This document shows, one piece after another, positions 60,161-64,000 of a stretch of 64,000 bases of DNA. The position numbers and the translations under genes are program-made. The notes under the pieces are model-generated. The model searched no databases, was not told the DNA's origin, and worked only from the letters and a program-made list of their open reading frames with translations. Each line of letters starts with the position of its first letter. Position 1 is the stretch's first letter. Source of the stretch: Massilia sp. Root351 (GTDB taxonomy: Bacteria > Pseudomonadota > Gammaproteobacteria > Burkholderiales > Burkholderiaceae_D); NCBI RefSeq assembly GCF_001425045.1, contig NZ_LMDJ01000033.1, forward strand, positions 2,463 through 66,462, written 5' to 3'.

Positions 60161-61148
60161 GGCGCGCTCCTTTCGTTTCGAGATACATCAGCGGCACCAG
60201 CACGGCCATCACCGTGGCCAGCATCATCATGGCCGAGGCGGCGCCCAGGCCCAGCTGGCCGCGCGTGAACGAGAACTGGTACATGAAGATGGCCGGCACG
60301 TCGGACGAGGTGCCGGGGCCGCCGGCGGTCAGTGCCATCACCAGGTCGAAGCTCTTGATGGCGATGTGGGCCAGCACCAGCAGCACGCTGAAGAATACCG
60401 GGCGCAGCGAGGGGATCACGATGCGGCGGTAGATGGTGGGCAGGCTGGCGCCGTCCACCTGCGCGGCCTTGATGATGCTGTCGTCCACGCTGCGCAGGCC
60501 GGCCAGGAACAGGGCCATGACGAAGCCGGACGACTGCCACACGCCGGCGATGACGACGGTGTAGATGGCCATGTCGGAGTTGACCAGCCAGTCGAAGGTG
60601 AAGTTGCTGAAGCCCCAGTCGTGCAGCATCTTTTCCAGGCCCAGGCCGGGGTTCAGTATCCATTTCCAGGCCGCGCCGGTGACGATGAAAGACAGCGCCA
60701 TCGGGTACAGGTAGATGGCGCGCAGCGCGCCTTCGTGGCGGATGCGCTGGTCCAGCAGGATGGCCATGGTCAGGCCGATGGCCAGGCAGAACAGGATGAA
60801 CAGGCCGCCGAATATGCCGAGGTTGCTGGCCGAAACCCACCAGCGTTCGATCTCGAACAGGCGCTCGTACTGGCCGAAGCCGGCGTACTCGAAGTTGGGC
60901 ATCATGCGCGACTCGGTCAGCGACAGCCAGGCGGTGAGGCCGATGAAGCCGTACACGAAGACCAGCGAAGCGATGATGGTGGGCGACAGCACCAGGCGCG
61001 GCAGCCAGGCGTCGGCCAGGGCGCCGAAGCGGCTGCTGCCGGCGCGGGGATGCCTGGCGGTGCTGTCGTTGGCGGCGGCGGGTTTGGCGGACGCGCGGGG
61101 CGCGGGCGGCGGCGCAGAGGGGACTGCGGATAAAGGTTTTGCTGACAT
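60150..61148 (-). CDS. gtsB: Sugar ABC importer permease, MalF type
   Basis: 332-aa inner-membrane subunit with about six helices after a Pro/Ala-rich cytoplasmic N-terminus (1-45). EAA loop in IIKAAQVDGASLPTIYRR. It sits 86 bp after the binding-protein gene, the gap holding a strong hairpin, which may lower the permease output relative to the binding protein. Confidence 0.92.
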   Translation of the reverse strand: MSAKPLSAVPSAPPPAPRASAKPAAANDSTARHPRAGSSRFGALADAWLPRLVLSPTIIASLVFVYGFIGLTAWLSLTESRMMPNFEYAGFGQYERLFEIERWWVSASNLGIFGGLFILFCLAIGLTMAILLDQRIRHEGALRAIYLYPMALSFIVTGAAWKWILNPGLGLEKMLHDWGFSNFTFDWLVNSDMAIYTVVIAGVWQSSGFVMALFLAGLRSVDDSIIKAAQVDGASLPTIYRRIVIPSLRPVFFSVLLVLAHIAIKSFDLVMALTAGGPGTSSDVPAIFMYQFSFTRGQLGLGAASAMMMLATVMAVLVPLMYLETKGARHGR

Positions 61149-61179
61149 GATGCGGGTTCTCCAGAGCGTGAGGCGGAAT

Positions 61180-61209
61180 CCGCAGGGCGGGACGTCGCCC
61201 GCCCTGCGG
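61180..61209. repeat. Intercistronic 12-bp hairpin between binding protein and permease genes
   Basis: CCGCAGGGCGGG-ACGTCG-CCCGCCCTGCGG is a perfect 12-bp stem with a 6-base loop. It has no T-run. In maltose-type operons, such elements between the binding-protein and permease genes protect the upstream mRNA and set a higher dose of the binding protein. Confidence 0.8.
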
Positions 61210-61234
61210 TGTTGCGCTGCCTCGGTACGGCTGC

Positions 61235-62485
61235 TTACATGGTCTTGGCTGCCTTGGCCAGCGCTTGCGCGGCGGCTTGCGGCGTCATGTTCGAGTTCAT
61301 GAATTTGGCGATCACGTCCTGGATGGCGCCGGCCTTGGCACTGTCGACGGCCATGCCGTGCGCCAGCGACGGCACCAGCGCATTGCCCTTGCTGGTGGCG
61401 GCCAGGTCATCCATCGACCTGGTGGCGCAGCTGTCGAACTTGGTGCGCGAGACACCGGCGCGCACCGGGATCGAACCCTTGTTCAGGTTGAACACTTCCT
61501 GGAACTCGGGGCTCATCACGGCGTTGGCCAGGGTCAGCTGGGCCTTCTGGTCGTCCGCGCTTTTCACCTTGAACATGGCCAGCGAATCGATATTGAAGGT
61601 GAAAGCCTTGTCGGTGCCCGGCGCGGCCAGGCACAGGAAGTCCTTGCCCGGCACCTTGCCGGCGGCGGTGAACTCGCCCTTGGCCCAGTCGCCCATGAAC
61701 TGCATGCCGGCCTTGCCGTTGATGACCATGGCGGTGGCCAGGTTCCAGTCGCGGCCCGCCGCGTCCTTGTCGATATAGGTCTTGATGCGCGCCAGCGTCT
61801 CGAAGGCCTTGATCATGGTGGGGCTGGTCAGGCTGGCCTGGTCCAGCTGCACCAGGGACTTCTTGTAGAAGTCCGCGCCGCCCACGCCCAGCACCACGGA
61901 CTCGAACACGGTGGCGTCCTGCCACGGCTGGCCGCCGTGGGCCACGGCCACCAGGCCGGCCTTCTTGATCTTGTCGGCCGCGTCGAAGAACTCGGCGAAG
62001 TTGGTGGGCGCCTTGGCGCCGGCCTTGGCCAGCACGGCCGGGTTCACGTACAGCCAGTTCACGCGGTGCACGTTGACCGGCACCGCCACGAAGTGGCCCT
62101 TGTACTTCATCACATTGGTGACCACCGGCGGCAGCAGGGTTTCCCACTTGCCTTCGGTTGCCGCCGCGTCGATATTGGCCAGGGTGCCTTCCTGGCCCCA
62201 TTCCTGGATCGACGGGCCCTTGATCTGGGCGGCGGTGGGCGCACTGCCCGCCATCACGCGCGCCTTCAGGGCGGTCATGGCGTTTTCGCCGCCGCCGCCG
62301 GCCACGGCGAAGTCTTTCCACGCCACGCCTTTCGATTCCATGATCTTCTTCAGTTCAGCGGCGGACTTGGCTTCGCCGCCCGAGGTCCAGTAGTGCAGCA
62401 CTTCAACTTGCGGGGCAGCGTGGGCTGCCGATGCGATGGCTGCGGCGAATGCGACGGCGCTCAGCGCCAGGGGTTGCAGTTTCAT
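61235..62485 (-). CDS. gtsA: Sugar-binding protein of CUT1 importer, GtsA (glucose) type
   Basis: 416 aa with signal peptide (MKLQPLALSAVAFAAAIASA, cleavage near AHA). Family-specific segments VLHYWTSGGEAKSAAELKK, GGGGENAMTALKARV, AQIKGPSIQEWGQEG and VAVPVNVHRVNWLY match the glucose-binding GtsA of Pseudomonas. A Cys pair (DFLCLAAP, FDSCATRS) could be a disulfide. Strong AGGAGAC RBS. First inner-membrane component after lamB. Confidence 0.88.
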   Translation of the reverse strand: MKLQPLALSAVAFAAAIASAAHAAPQVEVLHYWTSGGEAKSAAELKKIMESKGVAWKDFAVAGGGGENAMTALKARVMAGSAPTAAQIKGPSIQEWGQEGTLANIDAAATEGKWETLLPPVVTNVMKYKGHFVAVPVNVHRVNWLYVNPAVLAKAGAKAPTNFAEFFDAADKIKKAGLVAVAHGGQPWQDATVFESVVLGVGGADFYKKSLVQLDQASLTSPTMIKAFETLARIKTYIDKDAAGRDWNLATAMVINGKAGMQFMGDWAKGEFTAAGKVPGKDFLCLAAPGTDKAFTFNIDSLAMFKVKSADDQKAQLTLANAVMSPEFQEVFNLNKGSIPVRAGVSRTKFDSCATRSMDDLAATSKGNALVPSLAHGMAVDSAKAGAIQDVIAKFMNSNMTPQAAAQALAKAAKTM

Positions 62486-62528
62486 GTTCGTGTCTCCTGA
62501 TGTATGAGAAAAGTATTTGGCGCCGCGC

Positions 62529-63797
62529 TTACCACCAGGCTTCCATGTGGATGCCGTAGGAAACGCCGCTGGTGTCGCTGCCGTACACCGCGCCGGAGTT
62601 ATTGAAGGCGTTGACCGACTTGCCCGCCGCGTCGTTCCACTTGCCGTAGCTGACGAACAGGCGCAGTTCGGGACGCGCCCAGTAGTCGCGCGCCAGGCTG
62701 ATGGTCGGCGCGATGGTCAGCTTGGTCAGGCGCTGGGTGCCGGGTTCCTTGTCGGACTTGAGCTGCGTCACGCCCAGCTCGGCCTGCAGCTTGAAGTTCT
62801 CGGCGAAGGCATACACCGGGCGCGTGCCGACGGTGGTCCAGGTGGTGGCGCCGTCCTTGCCGTTCTTGTCGCGCTGGTACAGGGCCACGAACTCCATGCT
62901 GAAGTCGCGCGTGGGCTGGATCACCACATCGTTGAACACGCGCAGGCGGGTGTAGTCCGAGCCGAGCAGGGTGCTGCCCGACGGCCCGATGCGCGCGCAG
63001 CACGGGCCGTTGATGCCGGTGCCGGGGCCGACGCCGTACTGCACGCCGAAGGTGTTGCCGCCGCCGAAGACCTTGGCCTGGCGGTGGAACACCGACATTT
63101 GCCAGCCGTCGTGCGTGCTCTTGTCTTGTCCCTGGGCCGAGATGAAGGTGGCGGCGAAGTCCAGCGTGCCGTTGGTGTTGACCGGCAGGCCCTCGTAGAC
63201 GAGGTTCTGGCGCAGCGCGGAAGGCGAGTCGATCACCTTGCCGGTGGCCGGATCGGTGGTGTTGAAGTCGTTGTCCTTGAACACCGCGTAGCTGATCTTG
63301 CCGGCGCCCAGCGGATAGCCGTCGATGCCGCCGCCGTTGCCGTTCATGTTGATGTACTGCATATCGAGCATGTGGATGTCGGGACGGTAGTAGTGGCGCT
63401 TGCCGACCCAGACGATGCCGCCATTCATGAACGGCAGGTTCTTCGCTTCGATATAGGCCTTGGATACGCCCAGCTTGGCGTCGCCGAAGTCGGAGCTGTT
63501 CTTGTAGGCGTCGGCCCAGAAGGTGCCGACAAAGGTGGCGCCGTTGGCGGCCTTGGCCAACTGCTGGGTGTAGCCCAGTTCCGTGAAGCTGTCGCACTCG
63601 TTGCCGAGGCGGTAGGCCATGGTGATGCCGCCCAGGCCGTAGCAGGTCTGGGTGCCGCCGTGGTTGCTGGTGCCGCCGCCGGCGCGCACATAGCCGTGGA
63701 AGCCTTCGGTTTCGTGGTCGCCGGCGATGGCGGCGCCGCAGGACAGGGCCATCGCGATGGCGGCGGGCAGGGAACGGCGGATGAATCGGTTCATCAT
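62529..63797 (-). CDS. lamB: LamB-type maltoporin
   Basis: 422-aa 18-strand outer-membrane sugar channel. Signal peptide from MMNRFIRRSLPAAIAMALSC to about residue 25. Typical segments: GYVRAGGGTSNHGG, AYRLGNECDSFTELGY, ending VSYGIHMEAWW with the C-terminal aromatic required for outer-membrane insertion. The start is at the tandem ATG 63797/63794; the extension upstream is not needed. First gene of the operon, 43 bp before gtsA. Pseudomonas Gts systems use OprB here; this one uses a LamB type. Confidence 0.92.
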   Translation of the reverse strand: MMNRFIRRSLPAAIAMALSCGAAIAGDHETEGFHGYVRAGGGTSNHGGTQTCYGLGGITMAYRLGNECDSFTELGYTQQLAKAANGATFVGTFWADAYKNSSDFGDAKLGVSKAYIEAKNLPFMNGGIVWVGKRHYYRPDIHMLDMQYINMNGNGGGIDGYPLGAGKISYAVFKDNDFNTTDPATGKVIDSPSALRQNLVYEGLPVNTNGTLDFAATFISAQGQDKSTHDGWQMSVFHRQAKVFGGGNTFGVQYGVGPGTGINGPCCARIGPSGSTLLGSDYTRLRVFNDVVIQPTRDFSMEFVALYQRDKNGKDGATTWTTVGTRPVYAFAENFKLQAELGVTQLKSDKEPGTQRLTKLTIAPTISLARDYWARPELRLFVSYGKWNDAAGKSVNAFNNSGAVYGSDTSGVSYGIHMEAWW

Positions 63798-63926
63798 AAG
63801 GTTGGTCTCCGGTATGGATTTGTTATGTGTTTTTGCTACCGGAACGGACAGTAGCATCGGCCGGAATGTGATTCCAGCAAGCGCCGGCGCGGGCGCCATG
63901 GTCTACTTAAGTGGTTGATTTTTATG

Positions 63927-63954
63927 AAAAACAGGCCTGTGGCGACCAGGCCTG
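63927..63954 (-). terminator. Terminator of a gene beyond the window
   Basis: CAGGCCTG-N7-CAGGCCTG (63932-63954) followed on the minus strand by TTTTT (63931-63927). It would end a minus-strand transcript from the right of the window, and lies upstream of lamB. Bases 63955-64000 hold nothing recognisable. Confidence 0.65.
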
Positions 63955-64000
63955 CGCTAACATAACTTTACAAAGCCCCAGCATGCTGCGCCGCAGCGGC

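Overview
The window is GC-rich chromosomal DNA from a betaproteobacterium, most likely Burkholderiales/Oxalobacteraceae (Massilia, Duganella or Janthinobacterium-like). This rests on the ybgC-tolQRAB-pal-cpoB operon, the glyA-nrdR...ribDE...ribBA-ribH-nusB order, ubiD-ffs-dnaX-ybaB-recR, a Burkholderia-type porin and general gene style; genus is not proven. Position 1 is a contig end: the first 13 bases match the common 3' end of Illumina adapters, and the following ~130 bases look like the repeated end of an insertion sequence that breaks a tyrosine-integrase gene.

Layout. 1-2270: AT-richer remnant of an integrated element (broken integrase, orphan hypothetical gene) next to two identical tandem tRNA-Lys(UUU) genes. 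2540-7745: complete Tol-Pal operon (minus strand). 7852-10678: YdfG-like dehydrogenase, then glyA preceded by a ZTP (pfl) riboswitch, then nrdR. 10686-16700: a frameshifted nuclease/transposase remnant, then a minor-pilin operon (pilV, pilW, pilX, pilY1, pilE, fimT-like). 16713-18446: ribD and ribE. 18448-27452: osmC, an eight-gene minus-strand operon and an SMP-30 lactonase, lying between ribE and ribBA. 27629-29774: ribBA with a degenerate second domain, ribH, nusB. 29841-39026: lytic transglycosylase, ubiD, SRP RNA, dnaX, ybaB, a YciI gene, recR and a CoA transferase. 39069-46569: an unknown gene and signalling proteins (REC-PAS-GGDEF-EAL, hybrid kinase, DctD). 46566-50881: DctB, porin and DctA, with a sigma-54 promoter before dctA. 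51144-57917: hisC, cytochrome c, cytochrome-sugar dehydrogenase fusion, LysR/aldo-keto reductase pair and a serralysin-like protease. 58132-63797: a glucose-type ABC importer with a LamB-type porin.

The most unusual system is the operon at 18938-26378. It encodes a GntR/UTRA regulator, an AprA-like flavoprotein, an AprB-like 2x[4Fe-4S] ferredoxin, a TauABC/SsuABC-like importer with an unusually long binding protein, a HEAT-repeat protein and a small DUF971 protein. Spacings are 8-20 bp or 4-bp overlaps throughout. It reads as an import-and-reduce pathway for an unidentified (possibly organosulfur) compound. An AprA substrate-site arginine appears to be replaced, so it is probably not an ordinary APS reductase.

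Other coherent circuits are DctB/DctD with a sigma-54 site at dctA; the GntR gene behind a three-half-site operator; the LysR/aldo-keto pair with a palindrome between them; and the riboswitch-controlled glyA.
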